DNA from: Polyangiaceae bacterium
Lineage (GTDB): Bacteria; Myxococcota_A; Polyangia; Polyangiales; Polyangiaceae
Assembly (NCBI GenBank): GCA_016712345.1
Contig: JADJRH010000002.1
Location: 434,001 to 498,000 of the forward strand
Length of the DNA: 64,000 bases
Direction: 5' to 3'
Shown here: one piece after another, positions 18,304-26,471 of the stretch
Numbering within the stretch: the stretch's first letter is position 1
Layout: each line of letters starts with the position of its first letter
The notes under the pieces: model-generated
What the model saw: only the letters and a program-made list of their open reading frames with translations
The model's database searches: none
Told to the model about the DNA's origin: nothing
Program-made: the position numbers and the translations under genes

Positions 18304-18948
18304 CTATCGGGGGGGCATGCCGCCGGGGGGACCGTAGCCCTGGGGAGGTTGGCCGTACCCTTGTTGGGGGTTCTGACCATACCCTTGTTGAGGTGCTTGG
18401 CCGTAACCTTGTTGAGGCGCCTGACCATACCCTTGTTGAGGGTTTTGACCATACCCCTGCTGGGGTGCTCCCTGTTGCATTTGACCGGGGGCCGCGTACG
18501 CCGCGTGCATGGGTTGACCCTGGTGGGGTGCACCGTACGGGTTGAGTTGACCTGCCGGGTATTGTCCACCGCCCATTTGACCCCGAAGGAAGGGGCTTTG
18601 CTCCAGGTAAGATCGAAACTCGCCGAGAAGCGGTTTCCACGCGTTATAGTAGGCAATCAAGAGAGGAATAAGCCCCATGGCCATGAGCCGCACAAGGACA
18701 GACGGGGCGAACGGGTTAAACCGGATCACCGTTGACTGCGGGGAGTGGAGGATCTTGATAGCAATGCCTGTCCATGCGCTCTTCTTGAGAACCAGATCGG
18801 CGCCGATGAGGGCTGTTTTATACACCTCAAAACCGCGGGGCCCCCAGGCGGCCTGAAGGTCTTGCAGCAGTGTGTCAGGGGTGATGTGTGGGCTGGGCGG
18901 CAATGTGCATGTGCCGCGCGACCAGAATCCGGCGTCATTGATTTGCAT
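18304..18948 (-). CDS. Hypothetical protein with Gln/Gly/Tyr-rich repeat tail
   Basis: A 214-residue protein, starting at the MQIND methionine. The first about 110 residues look like a folded domain (two mixed hydrophobic and charged halves) ending in a hydrophobic stretch, LVRLMAMGLIPLLIAYY, that could be a membrane anchor or an amphipathic helix. The rest is low complexity, with 8-residue units GYGQNPQQ/GYGQAPQQ repeated at the end. Such tails are found in phase-separating or adhesive proteins; that is an inference. I do not recognise the N-terminal domain. Confidence 0.75.
   Translation of the reverse strand: MQINDAGFWSRGTCTLPPSPHITPDTLLQDLQAAWGPRGFEVYKTALIGADLVLKKSAWTGIAIKILHSPQSTVIRFNPFAPSVLVRLMAMGLIPLLIAYYNAWKPLLGEFRSYLEQSPFLRGQMGGGQYPAGQLNPYGAPHQGQPMHAAYAAPGQMQQGAPQQGYGQNPQQGYGQAPQQGYGQAPQQGYGQNPQQGYGQPPQGYGPPGGMPPR
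18331..18456 (-). repeat. 24-bp tandem repeat encoding GYGQxPQQ
   Basis: About five imperfect 24-base units in the 3' end of the preceding gene, coding for GYGQNPQQ and variants. The units are near-identical, so copy number may vary between strains. Confidence 0.85.
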
Positions 18949-19037
18949 GGTGCACAAGCCCTTACGCACCAACCGAGCGCGGGCGCAAGAACCTTTTTAG
19001 GGCCGAGTGCTTTTTTAGTTTTCTTGAACGCTCTTTT

Positions 19038-19733
19038 TTAGGTCTTGGGCTTTAGGTTAAGCCGAAACGACGAATAACGCTGAAGCTGTGTACCCGTATC
19101 TTCCCATTCATACGCGTAGCGGCCGATGTGTTTGAGTCGCACAGTCGTGTCCGCGAAAATCTGAAAGTGGGATTGCCGGGCCCGCTCGCAAAAAGCGTAG
19201 TCTTCGCCCAAGTACCAATGGCCGGTTCCGTGCGGAATCACCATGGGTAGAAAATAGGGAACAACCCCTTCGCCGAAGGCGACGTTGCACGTGGGAAGGT
19301 TTCCATCCGTTTTGATTTTTGTGTACACTTCACACCGCGTGAGCAAAAAACCCGTGCCCGCGTACAAGATTTCTACAAGGCCGCCCTTTTTCCCAAACAC
19401 AATTTCATGAGTACCCGGCACCACATGGCAGGCAACGGCGCGCTCGCCTTTTTTGGGGTACAGGCCGCACACCATGGGAAGGTTGTGGGCGCGGAGTTTT
19501 TCTACGTCGTCGGGGCTAAATCCGATGTCCGAGTCAATCCAAAACAACTCTTTATAACCTCGGTCAAGAGCGCGGGTTGCCATGAGATTTCGAGCCTGAT
19601 CAACAGCGGCGTTTCCCCTCAGATATTGCACGGCATACCCACGCTCTCGAAGGACGGAAAGTGCCTCTTCACACTCCGGTTCTACCATGCCTGAAACCGG
19701 AACCAAAATGGCGCACTCTTGGGGTTTCACCAC
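19038..19733 (-). CDS. Glycosyltransferase-like (GT-A fold) protein
   Basis: A 231-residue soluble protein with GT-A features. These include an N-terminal nucleotide-binding strand (CAILVPVSG), the QARNLMA motif, a DxD-type metal site in FWIDSDIGF (near residue 65) and an acceptor-side GEDYAFCERA motif near 180. It is shorter than most family 2 transferases. Sugar and acceptor are unknown. A GTG at 19733 or 19730 is the likely start, without a strong ribosome site. It stands alone, with 70 bp to the convergent-side neighbour and about 300 bp upstream before a divergent gene. Confidence 0.7.
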   Translation of the reverse strand: MVKPQECAILVPVSGMVEPECEEALSVLRERGYAVQYLRGNAAVDQARNLMATRALDRGYKELFWIDSDIGFSPDDVEKLRAHNLPMVCGLYPKKGERAVACHVVPGTHEIVFGKKGGLVEILYAGTGFLLTRCEVYTKIKTDGNLPTCNVAFGEGVVPYFLPMVIPHGTGHWYLGEDYAFCERARQSHFQIFADTTVRLKHIGRYAYEWEDTGTQLQRYSSFRLNLKPKT

Positions 19734-19980
19734 AGAGTTGTACTCCGATCTGTTGAAAGGGCGGCGGCTTCACCGCGGAGGTGAGCATCGCACAAGAAAT
19801 CGCGTAAAAAAAGCCCAAAACGCGCCCCGCGATGGGCGCTGTCAAAAAATGTCCGAGCCCGACACGTGGGCAACACTTTGGCGCTTCCATCGGGGTTGAT
19901 TCTGACGGATGCTTCCATGATCGCGCGTTCACTTGCGCGAGGTGGCGGAGTTCAGCCGTGATGGAGCTTTGCCGCTTGGG

Positions 19981-20024
19981 GAGGTTGCGCGTTTGCGCAG
20001 CCTCCCTTGTTTTTGTCAAGGAGG
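19981..20024 (+). promoter_or_regulatory. Two hairpins before the subtilase start codon
   Basis: A 10-bp stem (19981-19990 with 19995-20004, one G-U pair, loop GTTT) is followed directly by a T run. A second small stem (20005-20009 with 20017-20021) would pair part of the ribosome site AAGGAGG at 20018-20024. The arrangement resembles an attenuator or translation-control leader. It could equally be the end of an upstream transcript. The remaining interval 19734-19980 shows no gene. Confidence 0.35.
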
Positions 20025-20030
20025 CACAGA

Positions 20031-22757
20031 ATGCGAACGTCGCACAATTGGATTTGGCTTTTCTTGTTGGCTCCAGCCCTCACCGCATCGTGTGTGGACA
20101 CTCCACCTGTTGATGACGAAGACGAAGAGATCGGGCAGGGGTTTGGAGCGTCAAGCTCGTGCAATTATACTCCCGGGCCGGATGTGTTAGACGGCGTAGT
20201 GACCGGTGCGGGAACGGGATCGTCGGCCGGCTCGGGTTCAGGCTCGGGCTCCGGCTCGGGTTCAGGCTCCGGTTCCGGTTCCGGCACCGCCTACAAAGCC
20301 GACGCGTACGTGAACCGGATGATTGCCACATCCAGCGGCAACCGTCAGACAGTGGCCAATTCACATCTGCTTGTCACTCGCAACTGCGCCGACATGTTGG
20401 CTGAAGTGACTTCTGTAAATGGGTACCTTGGCGCGGCGCAATCAGCGGTTTCGGCAGCGGGTGGAACAGTCACGGACGTGATCGCGGCCGAAAACAAGTT
20501 CAACGCGTGGATTCCTTACGGCTCGCTCGCAACGGTGCGCAACAACTCCTCGGTGGCGCGAGTGGGTAGACCCGTCACCGTCACACTCCACAACAGCACG
20601 GTTCTTACCGGCACTGCCACCCAAGATTGGCACAATGTCAATGCGCGAGGTGCAGGCGCGCGCGTTGGGATTATCGATGGTGGGTTTCAAGGTCTGGCGG
20701 CCGCGTTTGGCGGAACCGTGCCGGCCACCATTACCGGGTCGAGTTTTGTGGACAACGACACAGCATGGCAAGCTTCTACCACCCATGGAACCGCGTGTAC
20801 TCAAATTGTCAATTACATGGCCCCAGATGCCAACTACTTTTTGGCGCGGGTCAACACAGTGGCCGATGCACTTCAGGCAATGGACTGGTTTGTCCAACAA
20901 GATGTGGACGTGGTAAGTTCATCCATCGGCTTTTCCGGCGCGGCGCCGCTCGATGGCACGGGTAGATTGGCAACCCGCATTCAAGAGTTAAGAAATGCCG
21001 GCATTTTGTGGGTGAACGCCGCCGGAAATCAACGGCAAGCCCACGTGAGTGGCAACTTCGCCGACGGTGACAGCAACCGCTATGTTGATATCAACGGGGC
21101 CGACGGTTTTGGTGTGAGCGGTAATGGTACACAACTGGCGGTGGTAAGGTCAGGTCAAGTGTTTGACGCCGTGTTGCAGTGGAACCAGTGGACCAGCCCC
21201 AACCGCGATTTTCGGCTGGTGCTCCAGGCATTGCCCGTAGCGCAGAATCAACAGGGGCAGTGGGTGGCCACAGGATCATGGTCAGACGTGACCGATCTGA
21301 ACGATCCTCAGTCAGGTCAGGCAACCCATCGTCCCGTGGAGCGAATTACCTTTACGGCAACGTTGGATGCCGCGGCTTATCGATTTCTAATCCAATCCCC
21401 TGAAAATGTGGCTGCGACCGACCTGGCAAATTTCCACTTTGACCTCACCATGTTGCGGCCCAATGCCCGCCTGCTCAACGGCAACACCAATCAAACCATT
21501 CCATACCCCGGCGACGCCGATGCAGCGTTTACCGTGGGTGCTGTGCGATTTGATACAAACAACCTTGAAGATTACAGCGGTGAGGGGCCCACCAAAGGTG
21601 CGGGAGGAATCGCCGCCGGAGGAATCAACAAACCGGACATTTCGGGGTATGCGGGTATTCCGCTCAGCCCCCACTACACAACTGCCTTCAGCGGAACTTC
21701 GGCCGCTACTCCCCATGTGGCTGCCGCGGTCGCGTTGATGAGGGCCGAACGGCCAAACCTGACAGTGGATGAAATTGAAACGCGCCTCCGAGCGAGAGCG
21801 GTTGACGTGGGCGCCGTCGGCAGCGACCTGCGCTCGGGAGCCGGTCGTTTACACATGGGTATTCCCGTCAACTCGGCGGCGCTCACAACCCTGCCAACGT
21901 ATGGCAACGTGGACGGTGTATACTCCCTCACCGCGTCCATTGGACCAAGCAACGCGCGACCCAACTTTTTATACACGTGGACGGCCACAGATCTGACGGT
22001 CACCTCCGTCAGCAACAATCAACTGTCCAACGCCCAGTCGTTTTTCTGGTCTTCGACCGGAACAAAATCGGTGACCGTGGCGGTGGATAACTTAGAACCT
22101 CAACCGCGCGTCGCTACACGCAGCATTCAGATTCAGTCCTTGAATGCCGCTGCACCGGTCATTACAGAATTGGACTGTGATCCATCCCGCCCCGGCCTTG
22201 AAAAACAGGTGTCGATCACGGTTACCGGCACCGCGGCGCAGAGTAAATACATGATTCGGTGGTCAACCGATTTGGTCAAGTGGCATGTGGCCAAACAAGG
22301 TATTGTGGGGCAAGATCAACAAATCACGTGGACGGAGTGCGGAGGTGGGCCCGGACACAACTACATGCTCAACCCGTACATGTACTTTAGTGTTCGATTG
22401 GACGACGATCCTGACAACGACGGTTTGGGCACCGGGTTTGAACGCAACTACCTCAACTCCAATCCGTTTGCCGCAGACTCCAACGGCAACGGAACGGCGG
22501 ACGGTGCAGAAGACGCCGACGGCGATGGGCTCAACAACGGTCGCGAGTTGAATCGGCCCGGATCGCCTTACTACGACGCTTGTCGCAGAGGAAGTTCACA
22601 CCCCAACTACTCCGATACCGACGGCGACGGCGTGGGCGACAACTCAGACAAGTTTCCACTCGACCCATCGGCTTGGGTAGACACCGATTGTGATGGCAAG
22701 CCAAACCAAACGCTGAACGGGGCGTCCAACAGCTATCCTCCCCTTGTGGCTGAGTGA
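20031..22757 (+). CDS. Large subtilisin-like (S8) lipoprotein protease with thrombospondin-3 repeats
   Basis: A 908-residue surface protease. The signal peptide ends in a lipobox, LTASC (Cys21), so it is lipid-anchored. A 20-residue run of alternating Gly and Ser near 65-85 forms a flexible tether. The catalytic residues are Asp216 (GIIDGGF), His252 (THGTA) and Ser557 (SGTSAATPHVAAAVALM), with Asn in NAAGN. After about 650 come an Ig-like beta region and, at 800-890, calcium-binding thrombospondin-3-type repeats (DDDPDNDG, DADGDGLNNG, DTDGDGVGD). The ATG at 20031 is preferred over an earlier TTG because it follows AAGGAGG by six bases. The protein is probably secreted for predation or nutrition, inferred from organism type. 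Confidence 0.92.
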   Translation: MRTSHNWIWLFLLAPALTASCVDTPPVDDEDEEIGQGFGASSSCNYTPGPDVLDGVVTGAGTGSSAGSGSGSGSGSGSGSGSGSGTAYKADAYVNRMIATSSGNRQTVANSHLLVTRNCADMLAEVTSVNGYLGAAQSAVSAAGGTVTDVIAAENKFNAWIPYGSLATVRNNSSVARVGRPVTVTLHNSTVLTGTATQDWHNVNARGAGARVGIIDGGFQGLAAAFGGTVPATITGSSFVDNDTAWQASTTHGTACTQIVNYMAPDANYFLARVNTVADALQAMDWFVQQDVDVVSSSIGFSGAAPLDGTGRLATRIQELRNAGILWVNAAGNQRQAHVSGNFADGDSNRYVDINGADGFGVSGNGTQLAVVRSGQVFDAVLQWNQWTSPNRDFRLVLQALPVAQNQQGQWVATGSWSDVTDLNDPQSGQATHRPVERITFTATLDAAAYRFLIQSPENVAATDLANFHFDLTMLRPNARLLNGNTNQTIPYPGDADAAFTVGAVRFDTNNLEDYSGEGPTKGAGGIAAGGINKPDISGYAGIPLSPHYTTAFSGTSAATPHVAAAVALMRAERPNLTVDEIETRLRARAVDVGAVGSDLRSGAGRLHMGIPVNSAALTTLPTYGNVDGVYSLTASIGPSNARPNFLYTWTATDLTVTSVSNNQLSNAQSFFWSSTGTKSVTVAVDNLEPQPRVATRSIQIQSLNAAAPVITELDCDPSRPGLEKQVSITVTGTAAQSKYMIRWSTDLVKWHVAKQGIVGQDQQITWTECGGGPGHNYMLNPYMYFSVRLDDDPDNDGLGTGFERNYLNSNPFAADSNGNGTADGAEDADGDGLNNGRELNRPGSPYYDACRRGSSHPNYSDTDGDGVGDNSDKFPLDPSAWVDTDCDGKPNQTLNGASNSYPPLVAE

Positions 22758-22829
22758 GCTTTTCTACCTATTGCGGTAAACCCGCGTTGGGGTGTTGCGC
22801 CGCGCGGCGATTCCAAGTATAAGTCAAGG

Positions 22830-23831
22830 GTGCTGCCGATTTTTGCAGACCCAAAAACCGACTTCGTATTCAAGAGGATATTCGGCGCGGAGCAGCGCAA
22901 GCCGCTGCTCATTGCGTTGCTCAATCATTTGCTTGAGTTAACCGGTGATCGGAGGATTCACGATGTGATCCACCTGCGCGCCGATCAGCACGTGGATGTT
23001 CCAGAACTCAAGCTCTCAATTGTGGATGTGAAGTGCACCGACAACACCGGGCGCAGGTTTGTGGTGGAAATGCAGGTGCTCAAGGTGGAGGGGTTTGAAA
23101 AGCGGGTGGTGTACAACGCGGCGAAGGCGTATGTGATGCAGCTCCGCACGGCCGAAGAATATCCGGCGCTCTGTGATGTGGTGGGGGTTACCATTTGTAA
23201 TTTTAACCTGTGGTCTGACAGAGATGAAAACGGCGCCTATCGAGTGCCTATGTTGAGTCGGTGGCGGATGTTTGAGCAACACTGTGGTCAAGCCGGGCTT
23301 GGTCAAATTCAACACGTGTTTTTGGAGCTGCCCAAATACGCAGCGGGTGATTCGCCGGTGGGTCTTATTGATAAGTGGGCTTACTTTTTCCGTGAAGCTC
23401 GCAACCTGGACGTGATTCCGCCGGCGCTCACCGAGGCGCCTTTTCGGGAGGCCATGGAGACAGCGCGAGTGGCCACGTTTTCGCCCGAAGAGTGGGATTT
23501 GTATGACCGGGCCAAAATGGCGGAACAAGACGCACGTGGGGCATTGGTTGTGGCGCGCGAAGAGGGGTTGGTCAAAGGTCGGGCAGAAGGTAGGGCAGAA
23601 GGCCGGGCAGAAGGTAGGGCAGAAGGTCGGGCAGAAGGTAGGGCACAGGGGGAAGCGGAGGGCAGACTCCAAGCCAAACGTGAAGTGTTGTTGCGGCTCT
23701 TATCAAAAGCGCGGTTGACGCTCTCCGATGCTGAGCGGCGGATGATAGAGGATTGCGTGGATGAAGCAACCCTAGCCAAGTGGGCAGAAAACGTGGTTGG
23801 CGCGACAAGTGTCGCCGACGTGTTCGTGTGA
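22830..23831 (+). CDS. Rpn-family PD-(D/E)XK nuclease (PDDEXK_2 transposase-like)
   Basis: A 333-residue protein of the recombination-promoting nuclease family, as shown by DPKTDFVFKRIFG at the start and the nuclease core SIVDVKCTD ... FVVEMQV (Asp and Glu-x-Gln of the PD-(D/E)XK fold). The C-terminal third is helical with seven copies of AEGR-type units around 250-275. Related Rpn proteins degrade DNA and are linked to phage defence; some make a short inhibitor from an internal in-frame start. An ATG at 23517 could give a 104-residue C-terminal product of that kind, but it has no strong ribosome site. The GTG at 22830 has AAGGG close upstream. Confidence 0.85.
   Translation: MLPIFADPKTDFVFKRIFGAEQRKPLLIALLNHLLELTGDRRIHDVIHLRADQHVDVPELKLSIVDVKCTDNTGRRFVVEMQVLKVEGFEKRVVYNAAKAYVMQLRTAEEYPALCDVVGVTICNFNLWSDRDENGAYRVPMLSRWRMFEQHCGQAGLGQIQHVFLELPKYAAGDSPVGLIDKWAYFFREARNLDVIPPALTEAPFREAMETARVATFSPEEWDLYDRAKMAEQDARGALVVAREEGLVKGRAEGRAEGRAEGRAEGRAEGRAQGEAEGRLQAKREVLLRLLSKARLTLSDAERRMIEDCVDEATLAKWAENVVGATSVADVFV
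23577..23647 (+). repeat. 12-bp tandem repeat encoding AEGR
   Basis: About six units of 12 bases (GGTCGGGCAGAA and variants) inside the Rpn gene. The units alternate two spellings of the Arg codon, so the array probably grew by duplication of pairs. Such repeats are common in this family. Confidence 0.9.
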
Positions 23832-23862
23832 TTGTTGGGGCCGGCGGTGCCTTCGCGCCGGA

Positions 23863-25272
23863 TCAGGGGACTGTATTGCGGATGGTTTGCCAATTGTTCA
23901 AGAAGGCAGTGTACACATCTGCGTCGTCTACCCGAATGAGCTGTTCATCGTTGTCGTGAAGGGCGTTGCCTGTGTAGTTGTGCGAACCCGTGAAAACAAG
24001 CTTGCGGGGCACGAGGTTGGCGCCGGATTGATAGTCTGCATCAATGAGGAGATATTTGGAATGGATGGTGGACCGGGTGGCGGTGGGCGTCACCAGGAAG
24101 GTGCTGACATTGCCATTGTTGAGCGTGGAGAGGATGGCGGCGCCGGGGGAACCGTCACGGTCGGCGAGGAGGGTAACAACGGAGCACCCTTCCTGTTTTT
24201 TGGTGACAAGTTTTTGAGCGATTTCTACCCGAGAGTCGGAGAAGAGGGACATGGCAAGCCGGATTTTTTTGTTTCCGGCGGAGCATGAAACGTTGTCGAG
24301 AATGGAGACAATGGTGTCGCCCTGAGCGCGTGGGTAGAAATAGGCGCGGAAGGGGAGGGTGCCGTCAATGGTCTTGTAGTAGTCCAAATTCTGCTGGTCG
24401 GCTTTTTGGTCAAGCCAATAGTTTAAATACCCTTGGTAAAGTAGAGCGTCGCCGCGCGCGATCACAAGGTTGTTGTGATCTGTCAACATGGGGTTTGTCA
24501 GGTTGGCGGACGATTGAACGACCACGTTGGTGACGCCGTTATCAAGCGCGGAGAAGAGAAAAAACTTGCTGTGGTTGATATTGCTGCCGATGCAGCTGCC
24601 ACCGCCGGAAGATTGGCAAAGGGTAAGGTCGGCACCGAGTACGGGCGAGAGGAGGTTAACAACCTGATTGCCCGCGTTGCTTCCGTCGAGGACAACGCGC
24701 ACGTTGACGCCCTTGTTTTGTTTGGCGGCAATCAACGCTTCAGCCGGGAGTTTGCGTGTGAAATGGTAGACCGAAACGGTAATGTCAGACCCCGGGGCTG
24801 CGTGGTTGATGAGGTCAATCACGGTATCTTCCAGCGCGTAGTCGGGCGTGTCACCCATGGGAACGTTAAATCGCGCTTCAAGCGCGGGAGGGCAGGTGCC
24901 GCAGTCTTGAGGGCATGTGACGCACGTTTCACCGTTGTTGCAGGTGTTGTCTCCGCAGAAGGCCATACCCGACCCGGTGGATGTGGTTGTGGACGCGGAG
25001 CTTGTGGACGTGGAGCCCGAAGAAGTGGTTGTGGAACCTCCCTGGGAAGATCCACCCGAAGATGAGCCGCCTTGGGAAGACCCGCCTTGGGAAGATCCGC
25101 CTTGGGAAGATCCACCCGGGGATGTGCCGGAAGTGGAAGCTGTGCCCCCTGATCCACCTGTTGGAGTGGAGCCCGCCTGACCTGAACTTTGACTTTGACC
25201 TTGACCGTCACACCCTGCCAGGGCGCTGAGAAGGGTGAACAACATGCCGACGGGAAGGTTGCGTGAGTGCAT
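23863..25272 (-). CDS. Exported phospholipase D-like lipoprotein
   Basis: A 469-residue PLD-superfamily protein. The start at 25272 gives a lipoprotein signal peptide ending in LSALAGC. A linker of about 90 residues rich in Gly and Ser (repeats of SSQGG) leads to a Cys cluster (CGDNTCNNGETC) and then two PLD half-domains. The first HKD-type motif is NHSKFFLF with SANLT. The second is IHSKYLLID with GSHNYTGNALHDNDEQ. Substrates of exported PLDs are phospholipids or nucleic acids, which cannot be told apart here. The start overlaps the divergent RNA ligase gene by ten bases. The 24-base gap after the Rpn gene is convergent. Confidence 0.9.
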   Translation of the reverse strand: MHSRNLPVGMLFTLLSALAGCDGQGQSQSSGQAGSTPTGGSGGTASTSGTSPGGSSQGGSSQGGSSQGGSSSGGSSQGGSTTTSSGSTSTSSASTTTSTGSGMAFCGDNTCNNGETCVTCPQDCGTCPPALEARFNVPMGDTPDYALEDTVIDLINHAAPGSDITVSVYHFTRKLPAEALIAAKQNKGVNVRVVLDGSNAGNQVVNLLSPVLGADLTLCQSSGGGSCIGSNINHSKFFLFSALDNGVTNVVVQSSANLTNPMLTDHNNLVIARGDALLYQGYLNYWLDQKADQQNLDYYKTIDGTLPFRAYFYPRAQGDTIVSILDNVSCSAGNKKIRLAMSLFSDSRVEIAQKLVTKKQEGCSVVTLLADRDGSPGAAILSTLNNGNVSTFLVTPTATRSTIHSKYLLIDADYQSGANLVPRKLVFTGSHNYTGNALHDNDEQLIRVDDADVYTAFLNNWQTIRNTVP

Positions 25273-26354
25273 GGCAAGAGAGTAGACTGAAATGGCCTCT
25301 CGTGCCAACCTTTACTCCTTACGAAAAAATTCGCGAAACTCTGAATGACTGGTTCGCAGACGATGTGGCTGGGTATCGCGCGGCCGGTCGAATGGACTGG
25401 GTTGTTACGGAAAAAATTCACGGCGCCAATTTCAGTTGGGTGGTTCGCGAGGATGAAGTGCGGTGCGCTCGGCGAAAGGGCTGGATTGCCGAAGGGGAAG
25501 ATTTTTTTGGTCATCTATCGCTGGTGAGCACGCTTGGCCCAGGCGTTCGAGAGGTTGCCAAATACCTTAAAAGCAAGGCTGGTGTGCGAGCGGATGTGGT
25601 GATTGTCATTGGGGAGATCTACGGTGGGAAATATCCGCACCCCAAGGTGGCTCCGGTTCCCGATGTGCAGCCGGTACAAACCGGGGTGTGGTATTGTCCT
25701 CAGATAGAGTTTTGCGCGTTTGATATTGCCGTGATTCAAGAGGGAGAAACGGTGCGGCGATATTTGGATTTTGATACAATGGTTGAGGCTTGTAAGCGGG
25801 GGAAGGTGCCTTATTCAGTGCCGCTTTTTATAGGCAACTATGAAGAAGCAAGTGCTTGGCCACTGGGTTTTGAAACGACCATTCCGGCGCTGTTCAGGTT
25901 GCCTTCGCTCGGGCCCACCAACAAGGCCGAGGGGGTGGTGCTCAAGCCGCGAAAAGAGGTGCCGGGGCTCGGGGGAGTGCGGCCGGTGCTCAAGCGAAAA
26001 ATCGCTGAATTTGCCGAGGATGAGCGGTATCACGGCGCCGAAAAATGGGAAGGTAAGGTTGATAGGGGCAGCTATGGGAAGGATGGGCGGGTAGACCTGC
26101 TGAAGTGGGAGGCGACTTCTCTGGTGAATGAAAATAGGCTTTTTGCCGCGGTATCGAAAGTGGGTAGGGTTACTCAGGGTGATGAAGCTCGGTGCCCTGA
26201 GCTGATTCAGCTGATGGAGGAAGACGTGTGGAGCGATCTGACGAGTAGAAACGCCGCGGTTGTGGCAGCGCTTTCAAGCGCCGAGAGGGCTGCGGTGGAG
26301 GCATTTTTGAAAGGGGAGATTCGGACGCTCGTGGAGCTGTACCTTCCCGAATGA
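25263..26354 (+). CDS. Rnl2-type RNA ligase
   Basis: A 363-residue member of the nucleotidyltransferase superfamily of polynucleotide ligases, closest in pattern to T4 Rnl2 (PF09414). Motif I is EKIHGANFS with adenylated Lys51. Motif IV is AEGVVLKPRK and motif V is VLKRKIAEF. Such enzymes seal nicked or broken RNA with ATP and act in RNA repair or tRNA mending. No kinase/phosphatase partner is adjacent. The GTG at 25263 has GGGAAGG at a good distance. The next in-frame start is a GTG at 25302 without one. It is divergent to the PLD lipoprotein, so the two share only a promoter region. Confidence 0.85.
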   Translation: MSAWQESRLKWPLVPTFTPYEKIRETLNDWFADDVAGYRAAGRMDWVVTEKIHGANFSWVVREDEVRCARRKGWIAEGEDFFGHLSLVSTLGPGVREVAKYLKSKAGVRADVVIVIGEIYGGKYPHPKVAPVPDVQPVQTGVWYCPQIEFCAFDIAVIQEGETVRRYLDFDTMVEACKRGKVPYSVPLFIGNYEEASAWPLGFETTIPALFRLPSLGPTNKAEGVVLKPRKEVPGLGGVRPVLKRKIAEFAEDERYHGAEKWEGKVDRGSYGKDGRVDLLKWEATSLVNENRLFAAVSKVGRVTQGDEARCPELIQLMEEDVWSDLTSRNAAVVAALSSAERAAVEAFLKGEIRTLVELYLPE

Positions 26355-26471
26355 GAGCGCAAACGGCGTGTGGGCGGGGCCAATCACCGGAGTCAGGGGG
26401 ATAAAAGGTGAGCGATTTGGTGTGATCGCGGGGCTTGCCATTTGTGTCAAGATCGCGTTCTTATGGTAGTC

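Noticed and set aside
23577..23647. Possible CRISPR array (12-bp repeats)
   Set aside because: Units are back to back without spacers, in frame, and encode AEGR repeats of the Rpn protein; no cas gene is near.
23863..26354. PLD and RNA ligase as one RNA-repair unit
   Set aside because: They are divergent and the PLD has a lipoprotein signal peptide, so it acts outside the cytosol.
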